The position numbers and the translations under genes are program-made. A stretch of 64,000 nucleotides of DNA from JAWLHK01 sp041690355 [NCBI: bacterium]. GTDB lineage: Bacteria; J088; JAWLBW01. How positions within the stretch are numbered: position 1 is the first letter of the stretch; every line of letters begins with the position of its first letter. The DNA lies in the NCBI GenBank assembly GCA_041690355.1, contig JAWLHK010000001.1:310001-374000 (forward strand), in the 5' to 3' direction. The notes beneath the pieces were generated by a model. It ran no database searches. It was given only the letters and a program-made list of their open reading frames with translations, and was not told the origin of the DNA. Below are positions 17,030-26,111 of this stretch, piece after piece.

Positions 17030-18142
17030 TCACCCCAGCTGCTCGGTGGGGTCGCGCTCGTCGACGGAGGCCTGGTGGGCGACCATGGCGCCGGCGATCC
17101 GCAGGGCCTCGGGCGTGCCGATGGCGCGCGGATCCCACGGGGGCGGCGGCCCCAGCTTCTTCTTGGCGCGCACGATGCGCCCCAGGGCGGCGTCGATGCG
17201 CTCGCGCACCACGCGGCTCTTGCGGTCTTCGGCGACGAGCGCCTCCCAGGCGCGCCGCTGTTTCTCGGCCGTATGGCAGATGAGCACCACGTCGCACCCG
17301 GCGACCACCGCCTGCAGCACGCTCTCTTCGATGCCGTAGCGGTCGTCGATGGCCTTCATCTCCATGTCGTCGGTGACGATCATTCCCTCGAAACCGATTT
17401 CGCGGCGGACGATCTGCTGCAGAATGGTTTCGCTGAGCGTCGCCGGCCAGCGCGGATCCAGCGCCGTGTAGGTCACGTGCGCCGTCATGAGCGACGCGAG
17501 CTTCGCCTCGGCGTACGCGCGGAAGGGGATCAGTTCGCGCCGCCGCATTTCGGCGAGGGATGTTTCTTCGACCGGCAGATCGAGGTGCGAATCGAGCGAG
17601 GTGTTGCCGTGACCGGGAACGTGCTTGCCGCAGGAGAGCACCCCGCCGGCTTCGAGCGCCCGCGAGAAGGCGACGCCGAGCGTGGCGACCTCCTGCGGAT
17701 CGGCGGAATAGGCGCGCCGCCCGATGACCGGGTTCTTCGGGTTGCTGTCGACGTCGAGCACGGGGGCGAAGTCCCAGTTGAAGCCGGCCATGCGCAGCTC
17801 GGTCGCGAAGATACGCGCCTGGTCCTCGGCCGCTTCGGTCGTCCCGTCGCGGCGGTAGAGGCTGTGCAGCGTCCGGTTGCCCGGAAATTCCGTGAAAGGC
17901 TTCCGCAGGCGGGCCACGATGCCCCCCTCCTGATCGACGCAGAGAAACGCGGGGTACTCGCCGGCCATCGCCTGCAACCCGTCGTTCAGGGCACGGATGG
18001 CGGCAGGTTCGCCGACATTGCGCTTGAAGAGGATGAATCCGCCCGGGCGCAGGTCGGCGTGCAGTTCGCGCAGTTCGGAATGGACCTCGGTGCCGTGGAA
18101 GCCGAGCACGAAGAGTTGACCGATGAGCTGTTCGCGATGCAT
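17030..18142 (-). CDS. nagZ: Beta-N-acetylhexosaminidase NagZ (GH3)
   Basis: Removes GlcNAc from muropeptides during cell-wall recycling. 370 residues, a single-domain GH3 enzyme like cytosolic NagZ. Visible are CVDQEGGIVARLR, NWDFAPVLDVDSNPKNPVIG, the His-containing KHVPGHGNTSLDSH loop and the catalytic Asp region IVTDDMEMKAI. ATG at 18142 is fixed by homology; a longer frame upstream only shadows the glycosyltransferase gene. A TACAAT -10 box lies on the minus strand at 18183-18188, giving a leader of about 35 nt. Confidence 0.93.
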   Translation of the reverse strand: MHREQLIGQLFVLGFHGTEVHSELRELHADLRPGGFILFKRNVGEPAAIRALNDGLQAMAGEYPAFLCVDQEGGIVARLRKPFTEFPGNRTLHSLYRRDGTTEAAEDQARIFATELRMAGFNWDFAPVLDVDSNPKNPVIGRRAYSADPQEVATLGVAFSRALEAGGVLSCGKHVPGHGNTSLDSHLDLPVEETSLAEMRRRELIPFRAYAEAKLASLMTAHVTYTALDPRWPATLSETILQQIVRREIGFEGMIVTDDMEMKAIDDRYGIEESVLQAVVAGCDVVLICHTAEKQRRAWEALVAEDRKSRVVRERIDAALGRIVRAKKKLGPPPPWDPRAIGTPEALRIAGAMVAHQASVDERDPTEQLG

Positions 18143-18188
18143 GGCGGTGCGGAACCTCGAGAAGGGATGCGGGGGAACCCGTATTGTA

Positions 18189-19460
18189 CTATGCGCCCAG
18201 CGCGTTGCGGAACGAGCGGACCGGTTTGAACCCCGCCGGACCCTGCGCCGCCAGTTCCCGGTAGATGGCGAGCATGCGCCCCAGGCAGCGCTCGCGGTCG
18301 GCCTCGGCGAGAATGCGCGCGCGGTTCCCTTCGACCATGGCGCGGCGCGTGTCCGCGTCGAGCGTGAGCAGATCGAGAATCTTCTCCGCGACCGCGGCGG
18401 AATTGCGGGGGTCCACGAGGCGGCCGTTGGCGGGATCATTGACGAGCGCGCGCAGCGAGGGGACGTCGCAGGCGACAATCGGGCACCCGCAGCTCATGGC
18501 TTCGAGCACGGTATTCGGCGTGCCGTCGCTGTCGGGGATGGAGACGACGACCGTGGCGGCACGGTAGGCGTCGCGCAGGCCCGCCGCGTCGGTGGGCGGG
18601 AGAAAGCGCACCGAATCCGCTTCCCCCAGTTCCGCCAGCAGCCCCACCAGCCGCTCGCGGTAGGCCGGCTCGGGCAGGTAATCCTGCAGGACCAGGTGCG
18701 CGTCGGGAAACCGGCGGCGGATTTCGGGCCAGGCGCGCACGAGCGTTTCCTGATTGTAGAGCGGCCGCAGGGCGCGCGGGCTGTAGATCACCGGCCCGTT
18801 TCCCAGCTCGTGGCGCCGGCGGAATTCCGCATCGTCACCCGGCGAGAAGAGGGCCGTGTCGACCCCCCAGTGCACGACCTCGGTGCGCTCTGCGGGCGCG
18901 CCGAGGCGTACGGCTTCGTCCCGCAGGGCGGGACCGACGGGGAGCACGCGATCGGCTGCGCGCAGTACGGCGGCGGCCTGCGCGCGCTTACGGGCGGAGA
19001 GGTGGGCTTCGACGAAAAGGTCGCTCCCCCAGGCCGAGACCACGTGCGGATGGTAGCCGGTCGCGGTGGCGCGCGTCCCGCCGAGGTTCACGAAGTGCGA
19101 GTGCAGGACGTCGGGGCGGATGCGGCGCAGGATGTTCGCGATGGCGGCCACCTGGAGCGGAAAGCGCGCCGTCGGATAGCGGTGCACCTGGGCGCCGGGA
19201 ATCTCGGCGGCGGCCGCCGTGAGCACGTGAACCTCGCATCCGCGCGCGGCGAACCAGGCGGCGAGCCGCTGCACGTGCGGCGAAGCGGCGTCGCCGAGAA
19301 GCGCCAGCCGCAAGGTTCTCTCTCGTTCATCGGAGGTCAGCCGGGTACCGGCGGAATCATTCTGCACAGGGGGATCGTATCCCGTGGGGGCCGTGAGCGC
19401 CATCAGAAGCTCGGGTCTTTTCGCTCTCCCCGCGTCGCCCCGCGTGGATGATCGGTCCAT
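18189..19460 (-). CDS. GT4-type glycosyltransferase
   Basis: 423 residues by the longest frame; the GT-B fold begins near residue 50 (LRLALLGDAASPHVQRLA), so the true start may be at 19403 or later. The GT4 donor-site region is PDSDGTPNTVLEAMSCGCPIV with the EAM Glu. Acceptor and donor sugars are unknown. It shares a minus-strand direction with nagZ but is separated from it by a nagZ promoter-like box. No other polysaccharide genes lie nearby. Confidence 0.88.
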   Translation of the reverse strand: MDRSSTRGDAGRAKRPELLMALTAPTGYDPPVQNDSAGTRLTSDERERTLRLALLGDAASPHVQRLAAWFAARGCEVHVLTAAAAEIPGAQVHRYPTARFPLQVAAIANILRRIRPDVLHSHFVNLGGTRATATGYHPHVVSAWGSDLFVEAHLSARKRAQAAAVLRAADRVLPVGPALRDEAVRLGAPAERTEVVHWGVDTALFSPGDDAEFRRRHELGNGPVIYSPRALRPLYNQETLVRAWPEIRRRFPDAHLVLQDYLPEPAYRERLVGLLAELGEADSVRFLPPTDAAGLRDAYRAATVVVSIPDSDGTPNTVLEAMSCGCPIVACDVPSLRALVNDPANGRLVDPRNSAAVAEKILDLLTLDADTRRAMVEGNRARILAEADRERCLGRMLAIYRELAAQGPAGFKPVRSFRNALGA

Positions 19461-19481
19461 GTTTCAGGTCCGTTCGTTTGG

Positions 19482-19511
19482 CCGACGTCCGACGTCCGGC
19501 GTCCGACGACC
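19482..19511. repeat. Heptanucleotide array C (CCGACGT units)
   Basis: CCGACGT-CCGACGT-CCGGCGT-CCGACGA in perfect 7-bp register, between the glycosyltransferase and the HTH-like gene. It stops 4 nt before the putative -35 of the latter. Confidence 0.8.
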
Positions 19512-19515
19512 GCCC

Positions 19516-19544
19516 TTGACTCCCCCGGCGCAACTCTCTAACGT
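19516..19544 (+). promoter_or_regulatory. Putative leaderless promoter of the 19551 gene
   Basis: TTGACT (19516-19521), N17, TAACGT (19539-19544), then 6 nt to the GTG start. Confidence 0.45.
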
Positions 19545-19550
19545 GTAAGC

Positions 19551-20279
19551 GTGTCTGACTGGGTTTCCATCCGCATCGACATCTTCGAACGCGCCTTCAA
19601 GACGTACCGCAAGCGGGCGGGCGGCTCCTTTGAAAGCCTCGCCCGCGACATGCGCGTGCCGGTCGACCGGCTGCGCGAGTGGCGGCGCACCGGCGAGATC
19701 CCCGTCGCGCGCCTCGCTTCGCTGGCGGCCGCGCTCGGGGTCGATCCGGAGCGACTCGCGCGTATCCCCGAAGCCGGTCTCGATCGCGCCGCCGCCTATC
19801 TGCCGAACCGGGTCGGGCACAATCTCCTCTCCGTGGCGCGCACCTTTCGCTCGTATACCCGCTTCATCGGGCGCCATCGCATCCATCCCGGCATGGCCCA
19901 CCACCGGGCCGCGCACCACGACGGCGAATCGACGGGCTACGCGACTCTGTTTCTCGCGACCGAAGAAGTCGAGCAGGAGTGGCTGTTCTCGGTCTGGTTC
20001 GGGCTGCGCATGGACTACGGCTGGGTGCGGCTGCATGCCGACGGAACCGTCGAGCTCGACCCCATCCTTCAGGAGCAGCCGCCCGAGACCCGCAACGGGT
20101 TCTCTTCGGTGGATGACGACGGGATGCGCATCGTTCCCGTCCAGACCTGGTTCGGGCGCCCCCAGTGCGATTTCATCGTCCACGCGCAGCGCCCCTTCGA
20201 CATGCGCGTCGTGCTCGAACCGCTCGCCGTGCCGGGGGCGGTGACCTTCGTCAAGAATCCCTTCCAGCGGGACGAATAG
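19551..20279 (+). CDS. Protein with N-terminal helix-turn-helix-like domain
   Basis: 242-residue cytosolic protein, not recognised as a named family. Residues about 22-70 (SFESLARDMRVPVDRLREWR then IPVARLASLAAALGVDPERL) look like a Cro/XRE-type HTH. The rest is Trp/Phe-rich and probably beta-rich (EQEWLFSVWFGLRMDYGWVRL), suggesting a separate ligand-binding or effector domain. The start is GTG with no Shine-Dalgarno but a -10-like box 6 nt before it. Role as a regulator is an inference. Confidence 0.7.
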   Translation: MSDWVSIRIDIFERAFKTYRKRAGGSFESLARDMRVPVDRLREWRRTGEIPVARLASLAAALGVDPERLARIPEAGLDRAAAYLPNRVGHNLLSVARTFRSYTRFIGRHRIHPGMAHHRAAHHDGESTGYATLFLATEEVEQEWLFSVWFGLRMDYGWVRLHADGTVELDPILQEQPPETRNGFSSVDDDGMRIVPVQTWFGRPQCDFIVHAQRPFDMRVVLEPLAVPGAVTFVKNPFQRDE

Positions 20280-20326
20280 GCCGGGTCAGAAACGGCTCAC
20301 CGCAGGGGAATCGGGCGCGGTTCTGC

Positions 20327-20332
20327 TACAAT
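20327..20332 (+). promoter_or_regulatory. Possible -10 element of aguBA
   Basis: TACAAT at 20327-20332 without a good -35. It gives a leader of about 45 nt with a strong GAGGGG ribosome site before ATG 20383. Confidence 0.35.
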
Positions 20333-20382
20333 ATCCGCTTTTGTCCGTCTCAGTTTTCCGGATTCCACCAGAGGGGATAGCG

Positions 20383-21279
20383 ATGGCAAAACGACGCCCG
20401 GTCAACATCGGTCTCGTGCAGATGGCCATGCAGGAGTCGCCGGCCGCCAACGTGCAGAAGGCCGAAGCCATGATCCGCGACGCGGCCGCAAAGGGCGCGA
20501 ACATCGTGATCCTGCCCGAGATGTTCACGACGCTCTACTTCTGCCAGGAAGAAGATCACAAGTACTTCGATTACGCCGAAGCGATCCCCGGCCCGACGAC
20601 GGAGCGCATGGGCGCGCTCGCCAAGGAGCTCGGCGTCGTCATCGTCGCCAGCATGTTCGAGCGGCGCGCGCCCGGCCTCTACCACAACACGGCGGCCGTG
20701 CTCGACGCCGACGGAACGTACCTGGGCAAGTATCGCAAGATGCACATCCCCGACGATCCGCTCTTCTACGAGAAATTCTATTTCACGCCGGGCGACCTCG
20801 GGTTCAGGATCTTCGAGACGAAGTTCGGCAAGCTGGGCGTGCTCATCTGCTGGGATCAGTGGTATCCCGAAGGCGCGCGACTGGCGGCCCTGCGCGGTGC
20901 CGAGCTGCTGATCTATCCGACGGCCATCGGCTGGCATCCGTCCGAAAAGGAGCAGTACGGCGCGGCGCAGTATACGAGCTGGGAGACGATCCAGCGCTCG
21001 CATGGCATCGCCAACGGCTGCTTCGTGGCCAGCGTGAACCGGGTCGGCAAGGAAGTCATCGTCGGCGACGGTCTGGAATTCTGGGGGCAGAGCTTCGTCT
21101 CGGATCCGAGCGGCATTCCCCTGATCAAGGGGAGCGTCGACAAGGAAGAAGTCCTCCTCACGACCATCGACTTCGAGAATGTCGAGACGCGCCGCGTGCA
21201 CTGGCCGTTCCTGCGGGACCGCCGCATCGACGCCTATGGTGAGATCACGGCCCGCTACCTGGACGGAGAACCGAAGTGA
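20383..21279 (+). CDS. aguB: N-carbamoylputrescine amidase
   Basis: Nitrilase-superfamily enzyme that hydrolyses N-carbamoylputrescine to putrescine, CO2 and ammonia. 298 residues. The Glu-Lys-Cys triad is visible: E46 in ILPEMF, K119 in GKYRKMHIPDD and C156 in GVLICWDQWYPE. ATG at 20383 follows GAGGGG at a good distance. The next gene, agmatine deiminase, makes its substrate and overlaps by 4 nt (GTGA), so the pair forms a complete agmatine-to-putrescine path. Confidence 0.95.
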   Translation: MAKRRPVNIGLVQMAMQESPAANVQKAEAMIRDAAAKGANIVILPEMFTTLYFCQEEDHKYFDYAEAIPGPTTERMGALAKELGVVIVASMFERRAPGLYHNTAAVLDADGTYLGKYRKMHIPDDPLFYEKFYFTPGDLGFRIFETKFGKLGVLICWDQWYPEGARLAALRGAELLIYPTAIGWHPSEKEQYGAAQYTSWETIQRSHGIANGCFVASVNRVGKEVIVGDGLEFWGQSFVSDPSGIPLIKGSVDKEEVLLTTIDFENVETRRVHWPFLRDRRIDAYGEITARYLDGEPK

Positions 21280-22337
21280 CGACCACGGGGAAGGAAGAAG
21301 CCCCCGCCGCCCAGGGCTGGCGCATGCCGGCGGAGTGGGAACCGCATCAGGCGACGTGGATCTCTTGGCCCCACAAGGAAGCAAGCTGGCCCGGCAAGTT
21401 CGAGCCGGTGCCCGAGGTCATGACGGCCTTCGTGCGCGCCCTGGTGCAGAGCGGCGAGCTCGTGCGCATCAACGTCGTCGACGTGGCCATGGCCGAAGAC
21501 GTGCGCCGCCGTCTGGTTGCGGCCGGCGTGTTCCACGGCGTGCGCCTCCATCTCTTCCCCACGAACGACGCCTGGTGCCGCGATCATGGCGCCATCTTCG
21601 TGACCCGCACGGCGGGCCAAAAGCGCGAGCTGGCGGCGACCCGCTGGGGATACAACGCCTGGGGCGGCAAGTACGGGCCGTGGGATCTGGATGAGCAGAT
21701 CCCGCAGCGCATGGCCGCCGAGCTTCAGGTACCGCTGTTTCGCGGGGTGATGATCCTCGAGGGGGGGAGCATCGACACGAACGGCGAGGGGATCCTGCTC
21801 ACGACCGAGCAGTGCCTGCTGAACATCAACCGCAACCCGCAGTTTTCCCGGCCCGAAATCGAACGCCGCCTGCGCGACACGCTGGGCATGCACACGATTC
21901 TCTGGCTCGGCGAGGGGATCGTCGGCGACGACACCGACGGGCATATCGACGACATCACGCGGTTCGTCGGTCCGCGCACGATCCTGACGGTGGTCGAAGA
22001 GGATCCGCTGGATGAAAATTACAGGCTGCTTCAGGAGAACCTGCACCGCTTGCGGACCTTCCGGGATGCCGAGGGACGTCCGTTCGACATCGTGACGATC
22101 CCCATGCCGGGTCCGGTCGTCTACGAGGATCAGCGCCTGCCCGCAAGCTACGCGAACTTCTACATCGGCAACCGCATCGTCGCGCTGCCGACCTACCGGC
22201 ATCCGAACGATCGCCGGGCCGCAGAAACGCTGCAGCGGCTTTTTCCCGATCGCCGGGTCGTGCCCATCGACAGCTGGGATCTCATCTGGGGCCTCGGCAG
22301 CTTCCACTGCCTGACGCAGCAGGTGCCCGCGGTCTGA
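21276..22337 (+). CDS. aguA: Agmatine deiminase
   Basis: Peptidylarginine-deiminase-family enzyme converting agmatine to N-carbamoylputrescine and ammonia. 353 residues. Family motifs are MPAEWEPHQATWISWPH, NDAWCRDHGAIF, WGYNAWGGKY, LEGGSID and the His of DTDGHIDD. The catalytic Cys is C345 in FHCLTQQ near the C-terminus. GTG start overlaps the aguB stop. No arginine decarboxylase gene is in the window, so agmatine must come from elsewhere. Confidence 0.95.
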   Translation: MTTTGKEEAPAAQGWRMPAEWEPHQATWISWPHKEASWPGKFEPVPEVMTAFVRALVQSGELVRINVVDVAMAEDVRRRLVAAGVFHGVRLHLFPTNDAWCRDHGAIFVTRTAGQKRELAATRWGYNAWGGKYGPWDLDEQIPQRMAAELQVPLFRGVMILEGGSIDTNGEGILLTTEQCLLNINRNPQFSRPEIERRLRDTLGMHTILWLGEGIVGDDTDGHIDDITRFVGPRTILTVVEEDPLDENYRLLQENLHRLRTFRDAEGRPFDIVTIPMPGPVVYEDQRLPASYANFYIGNRIVALPTYRHPNDRRAAETLQRLFPDRRVVPIDSWDLIWGLGSFHCLTQQVPAV

Positions 22338-22374
22338 CTTCCACCGCCTCCCGCCTGCGCTGCCGCGCATGGCG

Positions 22375-22400
22375 CCCTCCTCCTCCAACGAGGAGGAGGG
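22375..22400. terminator. Perfect 11-bp hairpin between aguA and ppa
   Basis: CCCTCCTCCTC (22375-22385), loop CAAC, GAGGAGGAGGG (22390-22400). It lies between convergent genes. There is no U-tract, but the stem is long and perfect. Confidence 0.55.
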
Positions 22401-22479
22401 GGAAGGCATGGTGCCGAAGGCAGAAGGTCCGGGCGAGTCTATCCCGCCCGACGGAGGGCGACAGGGGGGCCGGGGGGAA

Positions 22480-22492
22480 GGGGAAATTCCCC
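22480..22492. terminator. Small palindrome at the 3' end of ppa
   Basis: GGGGAA-A-TTCCCC directly downstream of the ppa stop. With a one-base loop it is more a palindrome than a classical hairpin. Confidence 0.25.
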
Positions 22493-22493
22493 C

Positions 22494-23093
22494 TCAGCCG
22501 TACTCTTCCCGGTAATCCGCGACAGCGGCTTCGATCACGCGCTGCGCGTGGTCGCGGCCGTAGGATTCGCCGAGCTGAATCTTCTGCGGCTCGCCCGGTA
22601 CCAGCTTGTACGTCGCGAAGTAGTGGCGCAGCCGCTCGACGAGCACGGGGGGAAGCTCGTGCAGGTCGCGCACATTCCCCCACACGTTATCATTCGCGAG
22701 CACGGCGATGATCTTGTCGTCGGCTTCGCCCTTGTCGATGAGCGGAATGCCGCCGACGACGCGGGCGTTCAGAATGATCTCGACGCGGTTGATGGGCCGC
22801 TCGCTGAGCACGCAGATGTCGAGCGGATCACCGTCTCCCTTCTCGGCGCCGGGGATCAGTGCGGCCACCCGCCGGGCGCAATAGGTGCGCGGAATGAAGC
22901 CGTACAGCGCGGGCGGCTGTGCAGACGAACGCTGCGGTCGATCCACGCGAAGATAACCGGTCTGTTTGTCGACCTCGTACTTGATGAGATCGAACGGCGT
23001 GATCTCGATGTAGGCGTGCACGATGTCGGGGGGCTGGGGGCCCACCTCGAGTCCATGCCAGGGGTGCGGGCGCCAGTGGAAGAAGTCTTTCAT
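22494..23093 (-). CDS. ppa: Inorganic pyrophosphatase (family I)
   Basis: Hydrolyses PPi, pulling biosynthetic reactions forward. 199 residues. Metal-binding acidic motifs are [11 protein letters not shown] and [24 protein letters not shown] corresponds to the family's YGFIPxT. A tandem 9-bp repeat (GGAATCCAG twice, 23095-23112) lies directly in front of the ATG. Confidence 0.94.
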   Translation of the reverse strand: MKDFFHWRPHPWHGLEVGPQPPDIVHAYIEITPFDLIKYEVDKQTGYLRVDRPQRSSAQPPALYGFIPRTYCARRVAALIPGAEKGDGDPLDICVLSERPINRVEIILNARVVGGIPLIDKGEADDKIIAVLANDNVWGNVRDLHELPPVLVERLRHYFATYKLVPGEPQKIQLGESYGRDHAQRVIEAAVADYREEYG

Positions 23094-23128
23094 CGGAATC
23101 CAGGGAATCCAGAGGCCGGAGGTTGCGA

Positions 23129-24316
23129 TCAGGCGCTGCGGGGCGCCGGTTTCGCTTCACGGTAGCGGGCAAGAAGCGCGCGGGCAAGTCCGCCGGCGCC
23201 GAGCAGCCAGAGCAGCAGCGAGAGCAGGAAGCTCAGCCCCGGGCCCAGCCCGGGAATGAGCGTGAGGATCGCCAGAACGAGCACGCCGACAGCCACCGTG
23301 GCCGCGCGCATGCCGGGCGCATTCGCACGGGCCGGATCGACCGGTTCGGCTCCGCCGCGCCGCACCCAGCGCAGGACCTGCGTGCCCAGGACGACCAGGC
23401 CGTTCACGTACCCGAACACGCCCCAGAGCAGCCACAGGCCGAGCAGGACGAGGGCCGCGAGAAACCCGACGACGCTCAGAAAGAGCAGAAAGGCGATCAG
23501 GGGAGTCACGATCGCAATGAGTACGGCCGTACCCGCCGCGGGAAACGGATCGCGCAGGGTTGCCTCGGCAGCCGTTCGCGAGAAAGCGGGGAAGAGAAAG
23601 ACCCAGGCGAGACCGAGCACGAGCCACGCGAAGAGAAAGAAGAGCCCGGCCCAGCGCCCGTCGACGTCCTGCCGCTCGATCTGCTCGTAGGAGATTCCCT
23701 GCGTAAGGCGCGCGCCGTCTTCGACGACCGCCGGTTCGGGCCCATGGTAGAGAATGGGGCCCTCCATCCGCGCAGACGACAGAATGGTCAGCCGGTTGGC
23801 GTAGATATCGGCGGGACCCGTGACGGAGCCGGCGATCGTGACCTGATCGCCCATGATGCGCAGCTCGCCCGACAGCACGCCGTCGACTTCGATCCTTCCG
23901 CCCGCCAGCCACGTGCGCCCGGCGACGCGCGTCGCTTCGCCGAGCCGGATGGTCCCCCCGGCAAGCACTGCATCGCCCTCGACGGGTCCCCCCAGGGTGA
24001 CCTCGCCGCCGGCCACCCGCAGGTCGTCTCCATACTCCCCCTCGAGCAGAATCTCGCCCCCTGCGGCGATGACGTCCTGGCTGACCGCGGCCGGAACCGA
24101 TACATTGCCGCCGGCGACGACGATATCCCCCTCGACAACCCCCGCGACGCGCACGCGGCCGCCGGCGAGATAGAGGTCTTCGCGGAAGGTTCCCTCTTTG
24201 TTCAGGGTTTCGCCGGTTTCCTGGGCGTGCGCCTTCGGGGCCGCGGGAAGGAAGGCGGCAAGCAGCAGCACGCAAAGCGTCCGTCGAAGCAGAGGGCGAT
24301 TCGGCAGGTTGGCCAT
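23129..24316 (-). CDS. Bactofilin-like (polymer-forming) membrane protein
   Basis: 395 residues. A cleavable signal peptide (ending AHA) leads to a beta-helix-like region (about 40-200) of short repeats such as [27 protein letters not shown] and [15 protein letters not shown], as in the polymer-forming cytoskeletal (bactofilin) family. The C-terminal third has four or five hydrophobic segments ending in a Gly/Leu-rich membrane region. The polymer domain would face the periplasm, unlike classical cytosolic bactofilins. A scaffolding role is an inference. Confidence 0.8.
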   Translation of the reverse strand: MANLPNRPLLRRTLCVLLLAAFLPAAPKAHAQETGETLNKEGTFREDLYLAGGRVRVAGVVEGDIVVAGGNVSVPAAVSQDVIAAGGEILLEGEYGDDLRVAGGEVTLGGPVEGDAVLAGGTIRLGEATRVAGRTWLAGGRIEVDGVLSGELRIMGDQVTIAGSVTGPADIYANRLTILSSARMEGPILYHGPEPAVVEDGARLTQGISYEQIERQDVDGRWAGLFFLFAWLVLGLAWVFLFPAFSRTAAEATLRDPFPAAGTAVLIAIVTPLIAFLLFLSVVGFLAALVLLGLWLLWGVFGYVNGLVVLGTQVLRWVRRGGAEPVDPARANAPGMRAATVAVGVLVLAILTLIPGLGPGLSFLLSLLLWLLGAGGLARALLARYREAKPAPRSA

Positions 24317-24356
24317 GGCGATCCCACCCTAGCACGGTCGGGGCGGCGGCGTAAGG

Positions 24357-25541
24357 CTATACCCGGCAGACGAGCCCTTTCAGGTATCCCCCTTCGGGAA
24401 ACGCCAGGCGCACGGGGTGATCCGCGGCCTGCCAGAGGCGGGCGACGATGGCCGCGTCGCGCCCCGCGTCGAGGGCCGCGTCGGCGACGATTTTCTGGAA
24501 GAGGTCGGCATCCATGTGCCCGGAACACGAGAAGGTGAAGAGCAGTCCGCCGGGGCGCAGCAGCTTGCACGCGAGCAGATTGATGTCCTTGTAGCCGCGC
24601 GCGGCGCCGGCGACCTGCGCCTTCGACTCGGCGAATTTCGGGGGGTCGAGCACGATGACGTCGAAGGCGCGGCGCGCATCGCGGTACTGGCGCAGGAGGG
24701 CGAAGACATCCCCCTGCACGTGTTCGACGCGCCCGGCTTCCAATCCGTTTTCCACCACGGCCTGCGCCGACAGAGCCAGCGCGTCGGCCGACGCATCCAC
24801 GTTGCGCACCGACGCCGCCCCGCCGGAGAGCGCCGCAAGCCCGAAGCCGCCGGTGTAGGAAAAGCAGTTGAGCACCTCGGCCCCCTGAACCATGGCGCCG
24901 AGGCGCTGCCGGTTGTCGCGCTGATCCAGATACGCACCGGTCTTGTGGCCGCGGCCGATGTCTACGGGAATGCGGTAGTTCCCCTCGCGGATCCAGACGA
25001 TCGGCGGGGGCACGTCGCCGTGCAGGACGCCCGTGCGCTCGGCGAGACCCTCTTTGGCGCGCACGTCGGCATCGCTGCGCTCGTAGATCGACGACTGGGG
25101 GAACCGTTCGGCGAGCGCGGCGACAATTTCGCGCTTCCAGCGTTCGACGCCGGCCGCGAGAAACTGGCAGACCAGGTGGCCGGCATAGCGATCGACGATG
25201 AGCCCGGGGAGTCCGTCGTTCTCGGCGTAGATGAGACGCGCGCCCCCCGCCGGGTCGGCGAACTCACCCGTGCGCCGTGCGATGGCGTCGGCAATACGGC
25301 CGGCGAAGAAGGCGGCTTCGATCTCCGGCTCCTCGGCGCCGAAGGTCCACATGCGGATGCGAATCTGCGATGCGGGCGACCAGGCGCCCAGACCCAGCAC
25401 GTTGCCCCGGGCGTCGACGACGCGCACGGTGTCGCCAGGCGCGGGCGAGCCCTCGAGGCGCTCGACGGCGTTCGAGAAGATCCACGGATGGCGGCGCAGA
25501 AGCGATTTTTCGCGCCCTTTGGCGAGGCGGGCAGTGTGCAT
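24357..25541 (-). CDS. rlmI: 23S rRNA (cytosine-C5) methyltransferase, RlmI family
   Basis: 394 residues. An N-terminal PUA-like domain (HPWIFSNAVERLEG ... GLGAWSPASQIRIRMW) precedes a SAM-dependent methyltransferase domain with YLDQRDNR, the SAM site CFSYTGGFGLAA, motif IV DPPKFAE, and the catalytic Cys in FSCSGH. E. coli RlmI modifies C1962 of 23S rRNA; the same target is likely but not certain here. The gap to the next minus-strand gene is 15 nt. Confidence 0.9.
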   Translation of the reverse strand: MHTARLAKGREKSLLRRHPWIFSNAVERLEGSPAPGDTVRVVDARGNVLGLGAWSPASQIRIRMWTFGAEEPEIEAAFFAGRIADAIARRTGEFADPAGGARLIYAENDGLPGLIVDRYAGHLVCQFLAAGVERWKREIVAALAERFPQSSIYERSDADVRAKEGLAERTGVLHGDVPPPIVWIREGNYRIPVDIGRGHKTGAYLDQRDNRQRLGAMVQGAEVLNCFSYTGGFGLAALSGGAASVRNVDASADALALSAQAVVENGLEAGRVEHVQGDVFALLRQYRDARRAFDVIVLDPPKFAESKAQVAGAARGYKDINLLACKLLRPGGLLFTFSCSGHMDADLFQKIVADAALDAGRDAAIVARLWQAADHPVRLAFPEGGYLKGLVCRV

Positions 25542-25556
25542 GGATGAGAGGCCGGT

Positions 25557-26057
25557 TCAGACGTTCACGGGCTTGCGCGCGCGGCCGGGCCGGCCGGCAC
25601 GCCGGGTGAGGGCCAGCGCGCCTGAGGCGGCCCCGAGACACAGCAGCAGGACGAGCATGCGCCCCCCCTGCCCGCCGAAGAACTGCGGCTGGGCAAACGC
25701 GACGGTGAGCGGCAGACTCAACGGCAGCAGCAGCCAGGAAGCGCGCCGCATGCCGAAGCGCCCGCCGATCCAGCCGGGGAGCAGAAAGGCGATGAAATGC
25801 AATACGGGAAGGATGGCGAACCAGGGAACCGTCTGCGCACGGGCCGCCATGCGATCGAAAATCGCGCCGACATCGAGCTGCAGCTTTCCCTTGCGGACCT
25901 CTTCCTTATCCATCTCTTCCACATGCGCGCGCGTGGCCGGACGGGCGACGGCATAGGCGAACACGGCCGCATACCCGCCAGCGAGCGAGCCCCACGTCAG
26001 CAACGTGAGGAGCACCAGGATCAGGATACGTTTCCACGGCATCGACTTCGCAGCCAT
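25557..26057 (-). CDS. Small membrane protein of unknown function
   Basis: 166 residues with about four hydrophobic segments: 9-33, 78-97, 103-122 and 128-150. A polar loop (about 37-75) between the first two contains HVEEMDKEEVRKGKLQLDVGAIFDRMAAR. The tail is basic. No family recognised. A TACGCT hexamer ends 6 nt before the ATG. It lies just upstream of rlmI in the same direction and may be co-transcribed. Confidence 0.7.
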   Translation of the reverse strand: MAAKSMPWKRILILVLLTLLTWGSLAGGYAAVFAYAVARPATRAHVEEMDKEEVRKGKLQLDVGAIFDRMAARAQTVPWFAILPVLHFIAFLLPGWIGGRFGMRRASWLLLPLSLPLTVAFAQPQFFGGQGGRMLVLLLCLGAASGALALTRRAGRPGRARKPVNV

Positions 26058-26063
26058 CCGTTC

Positions 26064-26069
26064 AGCGTA
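26064..26069 (-). promoter_or_regulatory. Possible leaderless -10 of the 25557-26057 gene
   Basis: Minus-strand TACGCT followed by 6 nt and ATG. No good -35 is seen at 17 bp. Confidence 0.3.
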
Positions 26070-26111
26070 CCACGCGGGTATGGCGGACGCCCTTCTGGAA
26101 GGACACCGACG

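Noticed and set aside
18143-18478. N-terminal extension of NagZ in the same frame
   Set aside because: It would overlap most of the glycosyltransferase 3' end, has no homology to NagZ, and a TACAAT box lies just inside it.
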